A stretch of 64,000 nucleotides of DNA from Castellaniella sp044508625. GTDB taxonomy: Bacteria; Pseudomonadota; Gammaproteobacteria; Burkholderiales; Burkholderiaceae_B. The notes under the pieces are model-generated. The model worked only from the letters and a program-made list of their open reading frames with translations, was not told the origin of the DNA and searched no databases. Of this stretch, positions 7,805-16,649 are shown one piece after another (within the stretch, counting starts at the first letter, position 1; each line of letters begins with the position of its first letter). The position numbers were made by a program, and so were the translations under genes. The stretch covers positions 9,162-73,161 of the forward strand of contig JBIQHJ010000012.1 of NCBI GenBank assembly GCA_044508625.1, given 5' to 3'.

Positions 7805-9118
7805 ATGACACCCGACACGATAGGGCTGCTGATCTGCCTGGGCCTGATGCTTTCTTTCCTGGTCATCGGCATGCCGATCTTCATGGCGCTGCTGCTGGCG
7901 GGGATCGGCGGCATGCAGTATTTGATCGGCTTCGATGCCATGGCCAACATCGTCGGCAAGCTCACCTTCAACCAGCTCCTGGGCTATCCGCTGCTCGCGG
8001 TGCCGATGTTCATCTTCATGGGCAATCTGCTGACGACCCACAAGATGGGCGACGAGCTGTTCAACGGCCTGTACAAATGGTTCGGCGCGCTGCCGGGCGG
8101 TCTCGCCATTGGATCGACCGTGGTCTGCGCGATCTTCGGCTTCATGAGCGGCTCGAACACGGCCGCGGCGGCCACGATCGGCTCGGTCGCCATCCCCGCG
8201 ATGGAGCAGCGCAATTACGCGCGCACGCTGAGCCTGGGAACCCTGGCGGTCGCCGGGACGCTGGCCGCGCTGATACCGCCCAGCACCATCATGCTGATCT
8301 ATGGCGGCGCGGCCTCCAACGTCTCCATCGGCAAGGTCTTCGTGGGCGGCATCGTGCCCGGCATCCTCCTGACCTTCCTGATGTCGATCTACATCTGGAT
8401 CTATGCGCGCCTCAATCCCACCCTGGCGCCCGCGGGGGCCAAGAGCTCGCTGTACGAAAAGATCATCGGCCTCAAAGAGCTCGCGCCGGCGGCCGTCCTG
8501 TTCATCGTGATCATCGGCGGCATGTTCGTCGGGCTGTTCACCGCCATCGAGGCGAGCGCGGCCAGCGTGTTCGCGACGCTGCTCCTGCTGGTCGCCTACC
8601 GGCGCCTCAGCATCCCGCGGGTCATGGAGGCGGCGCGCAGCACCATCAAGGTCTCGGGGATGATCTACATGATCATCATCGGGGCGTCCGTCCTCAGCCA
8701 CGTGTTCTTCATCACCGGATTCAGCGATTTCGTCGCCGGCCTCATCACCGGGATGGAACTGCCGGGCTGGGCGACGATGATCGTGATCCTGCTCATCCTG
8801 ACGGTGCTGGGCATGTTCCTGGACGTCATCGCCCTGATCATGATCGCGGTGCCGATCTTCCTGCCGATCGCCATCCACGCGGGCTACGACGGCGTGTGGT
8901 TCGGGGTGATCATGGTGATCGCCTCCGAAATGGCGCTGTGCACGCCGCCGGTCGGCGTCAACCTGTTCGTCATCCAGGGGATCGCCCCGCGCGGCACCTC
9001 GCTGATGACCGTGGCGCGCGGCGCGGCGCCCTTCATCGGGGTCATCTGGATCCTGCTGCTCATCCTGATTTTCTACCCCGAGGTGGTGACGTGGCTGCCC
9101 AGCAAGATGGCGTATTGA
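7805..9118 (+). CDS. dctM: TRAP transporter large permease (DctM type)
   Basis: Main membrane subunit of the TRAP importer, 437 residues with about a dozen hydrophobic segments. It imports the bound acid driven by the sodium or proton gradient. Family landmarks are GFMSGSNTAAAATIGSVAIPAM near residue 120, ALIPPSTIMLIYG near 160 and the C-terminal ALCTPPVGVNLFVIQG. The start at 7805 is preceded by AGAGGAAA. It completes a normal P-Q-M set with no sign of damage. Confidence 0.92.
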   Translation: MTPDTIGLLICLGLMLSFLVIGMPIFMALLLAGIGGMQYLIGFDAMANIVGKLTFNQLLGYPLLAVPMFIFMGNLLTTHKMGDELFNGLYKWFGALPGGLAIGSTVVCAIFGFMSGSNTAAAATIGSVAIPAMEQRNYARTLSLGTLAVAGTLAALIPPSTIMLIYGGAASNVSIGKVFVGGIVPGILLTFLMSIYIWIYARLNPTLAPAGAKSSLYEKIIGLKELAPAAVLFIVIIGGMFVGLFTAIEASAASVFATLLLLVAYRRLSIPRVMEAARSTIKVSGMIYMIIIGASVLSHVFFITGFSDFVAGLITGMELPGWATMIVILLILTVLGMFLDVIALIMIAVPIFLPIAIHAGYDGVWFGVIMVIASEMALCTPPVGVNLFVIQGIAPRGTSLMTVARGAAPFIGVIWILLLILIFYPEVVTWLPSKMAY

Positions 9119-9175
9119 CGGGGCGCGCCCAGGCGCCGGCCCATGGAATCGTGATTCTCGAAAGGACCTTGCGGC

Positions 9176-9955
9176 ATGCGGTTCGATGACCTCGAGTTCG
9201 AGCAGCGGGACGGCATCGCCCGCGTGTGGATCGCCCGGCCCGAACGCAAGAACGCCCTGGGCGACCAGACGACGCGGCATTTGATCGAGGCCCTGGCGGC
9301 CATCGAGGCCGAACCGGCGGCCCGGGTTGTGTTCCTGGCCGGAAAGGGCGGGGATTTCACGGCGGGCGGGGATTTCAAGGACACCTTCGAGCGCGGCAGC
9401 GAGCGCACGGCGCCGCAGTGGGCCGAGCGCATCCGCCAGGGCCCCAACCGGCTCGCCGAATTGCTGCGGTCCCTGTCCAAGCCCGTCATCGCCGCCGTCG
9501 ACGGGGTGGCCGTGGGCGGCGGCGCGACGATCGCGCTGGCATGCGACTTCCGGATCGCCTCGGAATCCGCGCGTTTCGCGTTCCCGTTTTCCAAGATCGG
9601 GCTGACGCCCGAGTTCGGATGCTCTTATCTGCTGCCGCGGGTGGTCGGGCTGGCGGCGTCGATCGAGCTGCTGTTGCTGGGCGATTTCATCGATGCGCGG
9701 GAGGCCCATCGGCTGGGGCTCGTGCACAGGGTGGTGGCGCGAGAGCGCCTCGACGAGGAGGCCGAGGACCTCGCCGCGCGGCTCGCGCGGCGATCGCCGG
9801 CGGCGCTGCGGTCGATCAAGCATCTGCTCCATCGCGCCCTGTCCTCCGACATGGCCTCGGCGCTGGAACGCGAGGCGCTGGCGCTGGGCGATGCCTTCGC
9901 CGGCCCCGACCATCGCCGGGCGGTGCAGGAATTCTTATCGCGCGGGCGCGGCTGA
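9176..9955 (+). CDS. Enoyl-CoA hydratase/isomerase family protein
   Basis: Crotonase-fold protein of 259 residues. The oxyanion-hole segments are GGDFTAGGDFKD and DGVAVGGGATIALACD. The first catalytic Glu of true hydratases (normally after GGG-x in a GGGxEL pattern) is replaced (GGGATIA), while an acidic residue remains at the second site (LTPEFGCSYLLPR). PaaG-like isomerases keep a single acid at that place (PDxGGTWLLPR), so double-bond isomerisation is at least as likely as hydration. It lies between the TRAP importer and an acyl-CoA dehydrogenase. Its last 21 bases, including the stop codon, are tandemly duplicated just downstream. Confidence 0.87.
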   Translation: MRFDDLEFEQRDGIARVWIARPERKNALGDQTTRHLIEALAAIEAEPAARVVFLAGKGGDFTAGGDFKDTFERGSERTAPQWAERIRQGPNRLAELLRSLSKPVIAAVDGVAVGGGATIALACDFRIASESARFAFPFSKIGLTPEFGCSYLLPRVVGLAASIELLLLGDFIDAREAHRLGLVHRVVARERLDEEAEDLAARLARRSPAALRSIKHLLHRALSSDMASALEREALALGDAFAGPDHRRAVQEFLSRGRG

Positions 9956-9977
9956 CTATCGCGCAGGCGCGGCTGAC
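9936..9977 (+). repeat. 21-bp tandem duplication across a stop codon
   Basis: Two adjacent 21-bp copies (9936-9956 and 9957-9977) beginning TATCGCGC and ending CGGCTGAC differ at one base. The first copy encodes the last residues and TGA of the enoyl-CoA hydratase-like gene; the second lies beyond the stop. Confidence 0.9.
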
Positions 9978-9990
9978 CTTTGCCGCCGGG

Positions 9991-10023
9991 CCGCCCCGAG
10001 GCAAGGCGCCCCTTTCGGGGCGG
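9991..10023 (+). terminator. Stem-loop downstream of the hydratase-like gene
   Basis: CCGCCCCGA at 9991-9999 pairs with TCGGGGCGG at 10015-10023, a 9-bp perfect stem with a 15-base loop in the 114-base gap before the next gene. There is no U-tract, so it is a processing or attenuating hairpin rather than a proven intrinsic terminator. Confidence 0.5.
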
Positions 10024-10069
10024 CAAGCCGAAGGCGCAGCGCAGGGGGCACTTTTCGAGGGATGGATTC

Positions 10070-11215
10070 ATGGATTTCAGCTTCACGACGGAACAGGATT
10101 TGCTCAGGGATTCGGTGCGCCGGTTCATGAAGGCCGAATGCACGCGGGACTACATCAGGCAATGCAGCGACAACGACCGCTTCCCGGAGGAGCTCTACCG
10201 GAAAATGGCCGCGCAGGGCTGGATGGCCATCCCCTTTCCCGAGGAATACGGGGGCCTGGGCCTGGGGCCGATGGAGCTCGCCATCTTTCTCGAGGAGGCC
10301 GGCTACGGCTGGTACGGCGCGGGCAGCTCCTATTTCACGAGCGTGGTCCTGGGCGGCTACAACATCCTGCTCTCGGGGACCGAGGAGCAAAAGAAAAAAT
10401 ACATCCCCGGGATCGCGGCCGGGGAGATCAAGTTCGCCTTCGGACTCAGCGAGCCGAACGTGGGGTCCGACGCGGCGTCGGTCGAGCTCTTTGCCGAGGA
10501 CAAGGGCGATCATTTCGTCCTGAACGGCCAGAAGATGTTCACGACCAACGCCCACGTGGCCGATGTCATCGTGACGGTCACCCGCACGATCCGCAAGCCC
10601 GAGAAAAAGCATCACGGGATCACGCTCTTTCTCGTGGACGCCCGCAGCCCGGGCATCGAGATCCGCCCGCTCAAGCAGCTCGGCCGCACCGCGACCCATA
10701 CCAACGAGGTGTTCTTTCGCGACGTCGTGGTGCCGCGCGAGCAGATGATGGGCACCTTGCACGGCGGCTGGAACGACCTGACCCGCGGCCTGGGGGTGGA
10801 GCGCCTGAGCGTGGCGATGATGTACGCGGGCACCTCCCAGGCCATCATCGACTACGTCATGCAGTACGCCAAGGAGCGCCGGCAGTTCGGCCAGCCGATC
10901 TCCAAGTTCCAGGCGGTGCAGCACAAGCTCGCGGACATGCAGATGCAGGCCCACATCGCGCGGCTGATGGGCTACCACGTGGCCTGGCACCTGGCCGAGG
11001 ACAAGCCCTGCTTCAAGGAAATGTCCATGGCCAAGCTCTGGGCGTCCGAGTCGCTGTTCGACATCGCCAACAACGGCGTGCAGATCATGGGCGGCTATGG
11101 CGTGCTCAAGGACTACGACATGGAAATGTTCTTCCGCGATTCCCGGATCGGCATGATCGGCGCCGGCGCCTCCGAGATCCAGAAGACGATCATCGCCAAG
11201 CAGATGGGGCTGTGA
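10070..11215 (+). CDS. Acyl-CoA dehydrogenase with relocated catalytic base
   Basis: Acyl-CoA dehydrogenase, 381 residues, start MDFSFTTEQ after GAGGGATGG. It has the substrate/FAD loop FGLSEPNVGSDAAS and MGGYGVLKDYDMEMFFRDSRI. The usual C-terminal base motif EGT-x-EIQ reads GAGASEIQ, so the medium-chain-type Glu is Ala. A Glu is present in GLGVERLSVA (about residue 244), the position used by isovaleryl-CoA dehydrogenase (Glu254 there). This suggests an active enzyme for a branched or cyclic acyl-CoA, though that is an inference. It overlaps the next start by one base, so the two are translationally coupled. Confidence 0.9.
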   Translation: MDFSFTTEQDLLRDSVRRFMKAECTRDYIRQCSDNDRFPEELYRKMAAQGWMAIPFPEEYGGLGLGPMELAIFLEEAGYGWYGAGSSYFTSVVLGGYNILLSGTEEQKKKYIPGIAAGEIKFAFGLSEPNVGSDAASVELFAEDKGDHFVLNGQKMFTTNAHVADVIVTVTRTIRKPEKKHHGITLFLVDARSPGIEIRPLKQLGRTATHTNEVFFRDVVVPREQMMGTLHGGWNDLTRGLGVERLSVAMMYAGTSQAIIDYVMQYAKERRQFGQPISKFQAVQHKLADMQMQAHIARLMGYHVAWHLAEDKPCFKEMSMAKLWASESLFDIANNGVQIMGGYGVLKDYDMEMFFRDSRIGMIGAGASEIQKTIIAKQMGL

Positions 11216-12330
11216 TGGACGTGGGGCAGCCGCAGGCGGGGAAGGACCGCGGTTTCATTCCCGCGGAGTTCTGGCCGTGGCCGCGCGAGGCCGGCGACAC
11301 GCGGGACAGCCCGCAGGAAATTGCGGTCGGCGTCCCGGTCGAGATGGCCGAGGACGTCTTCCTGCTGCGCCTGCCCCTGCCGTTCGCCCTGAACCACATC
11401 AATGTCTACCTGATCCGCGAGGACGGGGGCTGGGCGCTGGTCGATTGCGGCGTCGATACGCCGCGCGCCCGCGGGATCTGGGAGGGGCTCCAGTCGTGGG
11501 TGTCCTCCCTCACGCGGATCATCGTGACGCATCACCACCCCGACCACATCGGACTCGCGGGCTGGCTGGCCGAGCGGTTTGGCGTCGGGGTCTGGATGAC
11601 CGCCGGCGAGTACGCCGTGGCGGGCCGCTATTCGGATCCGGGCCGCGACATCGTCGCCGAGCGCTTTCCCCTGTGGCTCGAGCACGGCCTCTCGAAGGAA
11701 AGGTCGCGCGCGCTGCTCGAGCACATGCCGCGCTATGACGAGCAGGTCACGAGGCTGCCCGCGGACGGGGTCGGCTTCATCGACCCGGAGGAGGCGCTGC
11801 GCATCGGGCGGCGGCGCTGGCTGCCGATCATCGGCCGCGGCCATGCGCCTGAGCACCTGAGCCTGCTGGACGAGTCCGGCGAGCTGCTGGTCGGCGGCGA
11901 CCAGGTCCTGCCGACGATCACCCCCAACATCGCCGTCTGGCCCGGCGGGGACCAGAATCCCCTGGAATCCTATTTCCAGTCCCTGGGGCGGTTCCTCGCG
12001 ATGCCGGCGGAAACGCTGCTGCTGCCCTCGCACCAGCAGCCCCTGTACGGCGTAGCCGCCCGCGCCGGGCAGATCCTCGCGCATCACGACGAGCGCCTGC
12101 GCGCCCTCTGGCAGGCGTGCGCGGACTGGCGCAATGCCTGCGAGCTGCTGCCGGCCCTGTTCGGGCGCCCGCTGCGCGATGCCGAAATGGGTTTCGGGCT
12201 GGGCGAGGCCATCGCGCATCTGAATTATCTCGAGTGCCGGGGCCATCTGGAATCGGCCCTGGACGGGACCGGCGTGCGCGTCTTCCGGCGTTGCGCGGAT
12301 TCTTCGATCGATCAAGGAAGCATGTCATGA
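11215..12330 (+). CDS. Metallo-beta-lactamase-fold hydrolase
   Basis: 371 residues with an intact metal site, THHHPDHIG (H-x-H-x-DH) near residue 103, a later GRGHAPEHLSLL histidine and a GGDQVLP aspartate. The C-terminal third is helical, as in the glyoxalase-II/LACTB2-like branch that often acts on thioesters or RNA. The ATG overlaps the preceding stop (TGATG) and its stop overlaps the next start (ATGA), so it is made together with the dehydrogenase and the acyl-CoA synthetase. A thioesterase or lactonase step in the same pathway is plausible but not shown. Confidence 0.85.
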   Translation: MDVGQPQAGKDRGFIPAEFWPWPREAGDTRDSPQEIAVGVPVEMAEDVFLLRLPLPFALNHINVYLIREDGGWALVDCGVDTPRARGIWEGLQSWVSSLTRIIVTHHHPDHIGLAGWLAERFGVGVWMTAGEYAVAGRYSDPGRDIVAERFPLWLEHGLSKERSRALLEHMPRYDEQVTRLPADGVGFIDPEEALRIGRRRWLPIIGRGHAPEHLSLLDESGELLVGGDQVLPTITPNIAVWPGGDQNPLESYFQSLGRFLAMPAETLLLPSHQQPLYGVAARAGQILAHHDERLRALWQACADWRNACELLPALFGRPLRDAEMGFGLGEAIAHLNYLECRGHLESALDGTGVRVFRRCADSSIDQGSMS

Positions 12331-14477
12331 GCTCTGCCGGCTTTCCGCGGCGCGAGGCTGCGGGTATCCACGGGATTGATGCCCTTTTCAATCCGTCTTC
12401 GATTGCGTTTCTCGGCGCGTCGGATCGTCCCAATACGCCGGCCTCGCGCGGCCTGCGCAATTGCCTGAGGCTGGGATTCAAGGGCGCCCTGTACCCGGTC
12501 AATCCCAAGTACGAGACGCTGTTCGGCGTCCGCTGCCATGGCGCGCTGGAGGACCTGCCCGAGGTGCCCGACCTGGTGATGATCGGCCTGGGCGCCGAAA
12601 AGACGCTCGATGCCGTGGCGGCCTGCGAGACGATGGGCGTCAGGACGGTCGTCATCTGCAGCGCCGGCTGGGAAGAACAGGGGGAGGAGGGCCGCGCCCG
12701 GGCGCGCGAACTGCAGACGATCATCCAGCGGGGCCGCCTGCGGGTGCTGGGGCCCAATTGCCTGGGCGCGGGCAATCCCGCGATCGGCATGTCCCTGGGC
12801 TACAACAGCTCGTTCGAATCCCTGCGGCACGAGCGGCGCGGGCGGATTGGGCTGGTGACGCAGAGCGGCGCCATGCTGGGCGGGCTCTTGCTGAACGCGG
12901 AGGATGCGGGCGCGGATGTCGCGCTCTATGCGCACATCGGCAACGGCATGGACATCGGCATGGAGGAACTCGCCGGCCACATGCTCGACGAGCCCGGCAT
13001 CGGCGCGATCGCCCTCATGATCGAGGGCCTCAGGGACCCGGCCCGCTTCGTGGACGTTGCCCGGCGGGCGCAGGCGATGGGCAAGCCGATCGTGGCCTTC
13101 AAGGCGGGGCGCTCCGAGCGCGGCCGCGAGGCGGTCCTGTCCCACACCGGCGCGCTGGCGGGTTCGGACGAGGTGTTCTCCGCGATCTGCGAGGAGACCT
13201 CGGTCATCCGCGTCGACGAGTCCGAGGATCTGCTCACCTGCGCCGCCATGCTGGCCCGCTGGAAGGACAAGCGGGCCGTGGGCGGCAAGGGCCTGCTGGT
13301 GTTCACGCTGTCGGGAGGCGCGGCCTCCATCATCGCCGACGAATGCGCGGCCTCGGACCTGCCGCTGGCCGCGCTCTCGCCGGAAACGCGCGCCAGGCTC
13401 GAGGCGCTGCTGCCGTCCTACGTGAAAGCCGGCAATCCTTTCGACATCGGCGGGGCGGTGTTCAGCGATCCCGAGCTGCCGCGCGAGGCGATGGCGATCG
13501 CGCTGGCCGACGAGAACGTCGATTCGATCCTGTGGGTGGGCGTGGGCGCCCCGCGCGACGAGCGCTCCAGGCTCTGGCTGGAGCAGGCGCTGGACGTCCT
13601 GTCGGAAAGCGACAAGGCGGGGATGCTCGTGCCGGTCTCGGGCTATCCGCAAGAGCCGGGATTCGAGCGCGCCCGGAGCATGGGGGTGCCGGTGGCGCGC
13701 AGCATCCGCTCGGGGGTCGCCCTGCTGGCGCGCGCGCGCAAGGCCGGCGAGGCGCCCCTCCCGCGGGGCGCGCTGGACGGCGCCGAACTGCCGGCACTGC
13801 CCGTGGGCGCCGGGCTCGTCGACGAGGTCGAGTCCAAGCGGATATTGGGCCAGCTTGGCATCCGGGTGCCCGAGTCCAGGGTCCTGCGCTCCATCGACGA
13901 GCTGGCCGAGCAGGCCGATGCCCTGGCCTATCCGGTGGTGCTCAAGGGGCTGGTGGACGGGGTCATGCACAAGAGCGAGCTCGGCCTGGTCGCCCTGGGT
14001 CTCGGCTCACCCGACGCCGTCGTGGCGGCCGCCTGGGCCATGCGCGAGCGCAATCCGGAGGCTCGATTCACCGGTTTCCTGCTCGAGCGGATGGCGCCCA
14101 AGGGGCTCGAGGTCGTGATCGGGGTCAAGCGCGACGAATCCTTCGGCCCGATCCTCATGTTCGGCCTGGGCGGGATATTCGTCGAGATCTTCAAGGACGT
14201 GGCCTTCGGCGCCTGTCCGATGAGCCCGCAGCGGGCGCGCGCCCTGATCGACAAGACCCGGGCGGCGGTCCGCCTGCGGGGGTTTCGCGGCGAGCCCGTG
14301 GCCGACGAGGACGCGCTGGTGGACGCGATGGTGCGCGTGTCCCGCTACGCCGCCGCGCATGCCTCCCGGATCCGGGAAATGGACATCAACCCCCTCCTGG
14401 TCCTGCCCAGGGGGGAAGGCGTCATCGCCCTCGATGCGATGATCGTTCGGGACGGCGCGGCCTCCGCGGAGGATTGA
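12327..14477 (+). CDS. ADP-forming acyl-CoA synthetase, fused subunits
   Basis: 716 residues in acetate-CoA ligase (ADP-forming) order: a CoA-binding Rossmann domain from DALFNPSSIAFLGASDRP, a flavodoxin-like succinyl-CoA-ligase domain, and a C-terminal ATP-grasp domain (VVLKGLVDGVMHKSELGLV). The phosphorylated His is in VLSHTGALAGSD near residue 275. It converts an acid, ATP and CoA to acyl-CoA, ADP and phosphate, reversibly. It is the only CoA-activating enzyme seen in this operon, so it probably activates the acid brought in by the TRAP importer or its decarboxylated product. Start overlaps the upstream stop as ATGA. Confidence 0.92.
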   Translation: MSSAGFPRREAAGIHGIDALFNPSSIAFLGASDRPNTPASRGLRNCLRLGFKGALYPVNPKYETLFGVRCHGALEDLPEVPDLVMIGLGAEKTLDAVAACETMGVRTVVICSAGWEEQGEEGRARARELQTIIQRGRLRVLGPNCLGAGNPAIGMSLGYNSSFESLRHERRGRIGLVTQSGAMLGGLLLNAEDAGADVALYAHIGNGMDIGMEELAGHMLDEPGIGAIALMIEGLRDPARFVDVARRAQAMGKPIVAFKAGRSERGREAVLSHTGALAGSDEVFSAICEETSVIRVDESEDLLTCAAMLARWKDKRAVGGKGLLVFTLSGGAASIIADECAASDLPLAALSPETRARLEALLPSYVKAGNPFDIGGAVFSDPELPREAMAIALADENVDSILWVGVGAPRDERSRLWLEQALDVLSESDKAGMLVPVSGYPQEPGFERARSMGVPVARSIRSGVALLARARKAGEAPLPRGALDGAELPALPVGAGLVDEVESKRILGQLGIRVPESRVLRSIDELAEQADALAYPVVLKGLVDGVMHKSELGLVALGLGSPDAVVAAAWAMRERNPEARFTGFLLERMAPKGLEVVIGVKRDESFGPILMFGLGGIFVEIFKDVAFGACPMSPQRARALIDKTRAAVRLRGFRGEPVADEDALVDAMVRVSRYAAAHASRIREMDINPLLVLPRGEGVIALDAMIVRDGAASAED

Positions 14478-14530
14478 CGGCGCCGTGTTTCATTCCGGGG
14501 GCCGGGAGCGGCTCCTGAACCAATTCCAGG

Positions 14531-16009
14531 ATGGATATCATGAAAGGCATGACTGATCTGGGCGCATACATGGATTTCGCCCGCGAGACCGGAGACCTGC
14601 TCGAGATCGACCGCGAGGTGGACACCTATCTCGAGGCGGCGTCGATCATCCGCGCGACGGACGGCGGGCCGGCCGTCCTGTTCAACAAGGTCAAAGGCCA
14701 TCCGGGCCGGACCATCGTCGCCAACGTCTTTGGAAACCGGAGGCGCACCGCGCGGATGTTCGGCGTCGAGCCGGATTATCTGCCGCGCTTCCTGGCGGAT
14801 GCGGCCCTCCGCCCGATTCCCTCTTTCGAGTCCGCCACGGCGCGCAGCCAGGAAAACGTGCTGACGGACGTGGACATATTCAAGGCGATCCCGGTCGGCC
14901 AGCAGACGCGCGATGACGCGGGCTACGTCATCACCGGCGGCATCGCCCTGGCGCGCGACCCCGAGACCGGGGCGTTCAACGGCTCGTACCACCGGATGCG
15001 CGTGCTCTCGGCCAACACCACCTGCCTGACGATCCAGGCCGGGCGCCACCTGCTGGAGATCGCGAGGAAGTACAAGCAGAAAGGCCTCGCGCAGGTGCCC
15101 ATCACGGTGAACATCGGCGCGAGCCCCGCGGTGCTGCTGGCCTGCTCGGGCAGCACGCAGCAGACGCTGACGCCGATGGGCTATGACGAGCTCGCCTTCG
15201 CCGGCGCCCTCCAGGGCGAGGCGGTCGGGGTGGCGCCGAGCAAGACCCAGGAGGGCGCCTGGTCCATCGCCGACGCCGAGCTCGTGCTCGAGGGCTACAT
15301 CGACACCAGCCAGCTCGTCTCGGAGGAGGACTCGGGCCAGGACGGCGTCAAGGGCATGATGCCGGAGGCCGGGGGCTACATGGGCCGCGCCTGGAAGGTC
15401 TGGACGTTCACGGTGACGGCCATCACGCATCGCAACGATTACCACTACTGGTTTCCGCTCGCGATCAACGCCGAGACGACCGACTTGATGGGCCTGCCCG
15501 CCGAGGCCTCGGTCTACGACGCATGCCGGCGCATCAGCCCGCGTGTCTTCGATACCTGCCAGGTTTTGCAGGGGATGCGCGGCTGCCTCGGCGTGGTCAT
15601 ACGGATCAATCGCAAGAGCTATCGGGACGAGGGCCTGCAGAATAACCTGGCTTTCGGCGCATTATCCGCGCATTCCGACCTGGGCTGGGTGGTGGCGGTC
15701 GACAGGGACATCGATATTGGAAATGCCGATGACGTCCTGTGGGCGATGATCTCGCGCGGCAGCCTGGCCGACCGGATGATGATATCGCCCTATGCCAAGG
15801 TCAGCGGCATGCTCGCCGAGGGCAGCGCGGCGGGGCTGGGGCACAAGATATATATCGACGCCACCGCGCCATTCAGCGATCGCGACCGGTATGTCCGCGG
15901 TGTTTTCGAATCGGTCGATCTGAATGAATGGATTTCCGGGGAGGACGCCGAGCGCGTCCGCGGGCAACAAAGTGATTATATCAAGTCGTTGCTTTCGAGA
16001 GGCTTCTGA
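14531..16009 (+). CDS. UbiD-family prenylated-FMN decarboxylase
   Basis: 492 residues, full length for UbiD. UbiD enzymes use prenylated FMN to remove or add carboxyl groups on aromatic or alpha,beta-unsaturated acids. Visible landmarks are GYVITGGIALARDPETG, the Arg-containing YHRMRVL (about 153-159) and the Glu pair in AELVLEG (about 249-255), which match the R-E-E active site. The first ATG is at 14531; one at 14540 has AGGATGG upstream and may be the real start. Only 43% of the neighbours are typical ubiquinone genes' partners (in fact none are), and catabolic genes surround it, so a substrate-specific decarboxylase is more likely than ubiquinone biosynthesis. UbiX, the cofactor maker, is two genes downstream. 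Confidence 0.9.
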   Translation: MDIMKGMTDLGAYMDFARETGDLLEIDREVDTYLEAASIIRATDGGPAVLFNKVKGHPGRTIVANVFGNRRRTARMFGVEPDYLPRFLADAALRPIPSFESATARSQENVLTDVDIFKAIPVGQQTRDDAGYVITGGIALARDPETGAFNGSYHRMRVLSANTTCLTIQAGRHLLEIARKYKQKGLAQVPITVNIGASPAVLLACSGSTQQTLTPMGYDELAFAGALQGEAVGVAPSKTQEGAWSIADAELVLEGYIDTSQLVSEEDSGQDGVKGMMPEAGGYMGRAWKVWTFTVTAITHRNDYHYWFPLAINAETTDLMGLPAEASVYDACRRISPRVFDTCQVLQGMRGCLGVVIRINRKSYRDEGLQNNLAFGALSAHSDLGWVVAVDRDIDIGNADDVLWAMISRGSLADRMMISPYAKVSGMLAEGSAAGLGHKIYIDATAPFSDRDRYVRGVFESVDLNEWISGEDAERVRGQQSDYIKSLLSRGF

Positions 16010-16051
16010 TCTATAGTTTTTTGATCTGTCCATTTTGTCAAGGAGACCATA

Positions 16052-16561
16052 ATGGAAAAGGATACCGAGGTGAAATCGCCCGATGATGCGCCGATGGATG
16101 CGGCGGGCGGCGCATCGGCCGAGGCGGCGCGCGATCCCGCCGGGGCGCCCGCAAGGAAACCATTCCCCTGGGACAAGTTCCAGAAAAACATGGGCTATAC
16201 CGACGAGCAGATGGCCGAGTTCAAGGCGGATCCGCATCGCCGCAAGGCCGCCGAGGTACTGGGCGAGGCCAATCGCCGCACGGTGGTGGCGCGCGTCGTG
16301 GCCAGCCATGGCTGTGCCGCGGGCTATCAGATCGGCGACACGATAGAGGTCAGCGCCGCCGGGCTGATCAAGGGCGGTTCGCGCCCGCACAACTGCATAT
16401 ACGCGGTCGCGCCCATGACCCTGCACGCGGTGATGGCCCACGACAGGATCGCCGACGGACGCGACCCCGGCGAGATGTGGTGGAATGCCTTCAGTTGCCA
16501 GGACAGCGGGTTCTGTGCGGGCGGCTGGGGGCAGGTGTCGTTCAAGATCGAGGTCGTCTGA
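16052..16561 (+). CDS. TIGR04076-like small protein between UbiD and UbiX
   Basis: 169 residues. Residues 1-36 are a low-complexity Ala/Pro/acidic leader. A PWDKFQKNMGYTDEQMAEFK segment follows, then a small beta-rich domain with SHGCAAGYQIGDTIEVS and four cysteines (88, 115, 149, 155), the layout I associate with TIGR04076. Small partner proteins accompany several catabolic UbiD decarboxylases, and this gene lies 42 bases after ubiD and 88 before ubiX. A subunit or metal/cofactor-handling role is therefore inferred. AAGGAGACC precedes the start. The four Cys could bind a metal; that is not tested. Confidence 0.65.
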   Translation: MEKDTEVKSPDDAPMDAAGGASAEAARDPAGAPARKPFPWDKFQKNMGYTDEQMAEFKADPHRRKAAEVLGEANRRTVVARVVASHGCAAGYQIGDTIEVSAAGLIKGGSRPHNCIYAVAPMTLHAVMAHDRIADGRDPGEMWWNAFSCQDSGFCAGGWGQVSFKIEVV

Positions 16562-16649
16562 GGAATATGCCCGCGATTTTGGCGGCGAATATCCGCTCTG
16601 CGGAACCGATTATCCAGTTTTGATTTATTTATTGACGGGAATCCATCCA

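Noticed and set aside
7637..9913. 758-codon minus-strand ORF opposite the TRAP large permease and hydratase-like genes
   Set aside because: His/Arg/Asp-rich antisense frame with no family features; the plus-strand genes are complete and recognisable.
9226..11214. Extension upstream of the metallo-beta-lactamase gene giving a 1034-residue protein
   Set aside because: The first two thirds are an alternate frame of the hydratase-like and acyl-CoA dehydrogenase genes; the real start is the ATG at 11215 overlapping the previous stop.
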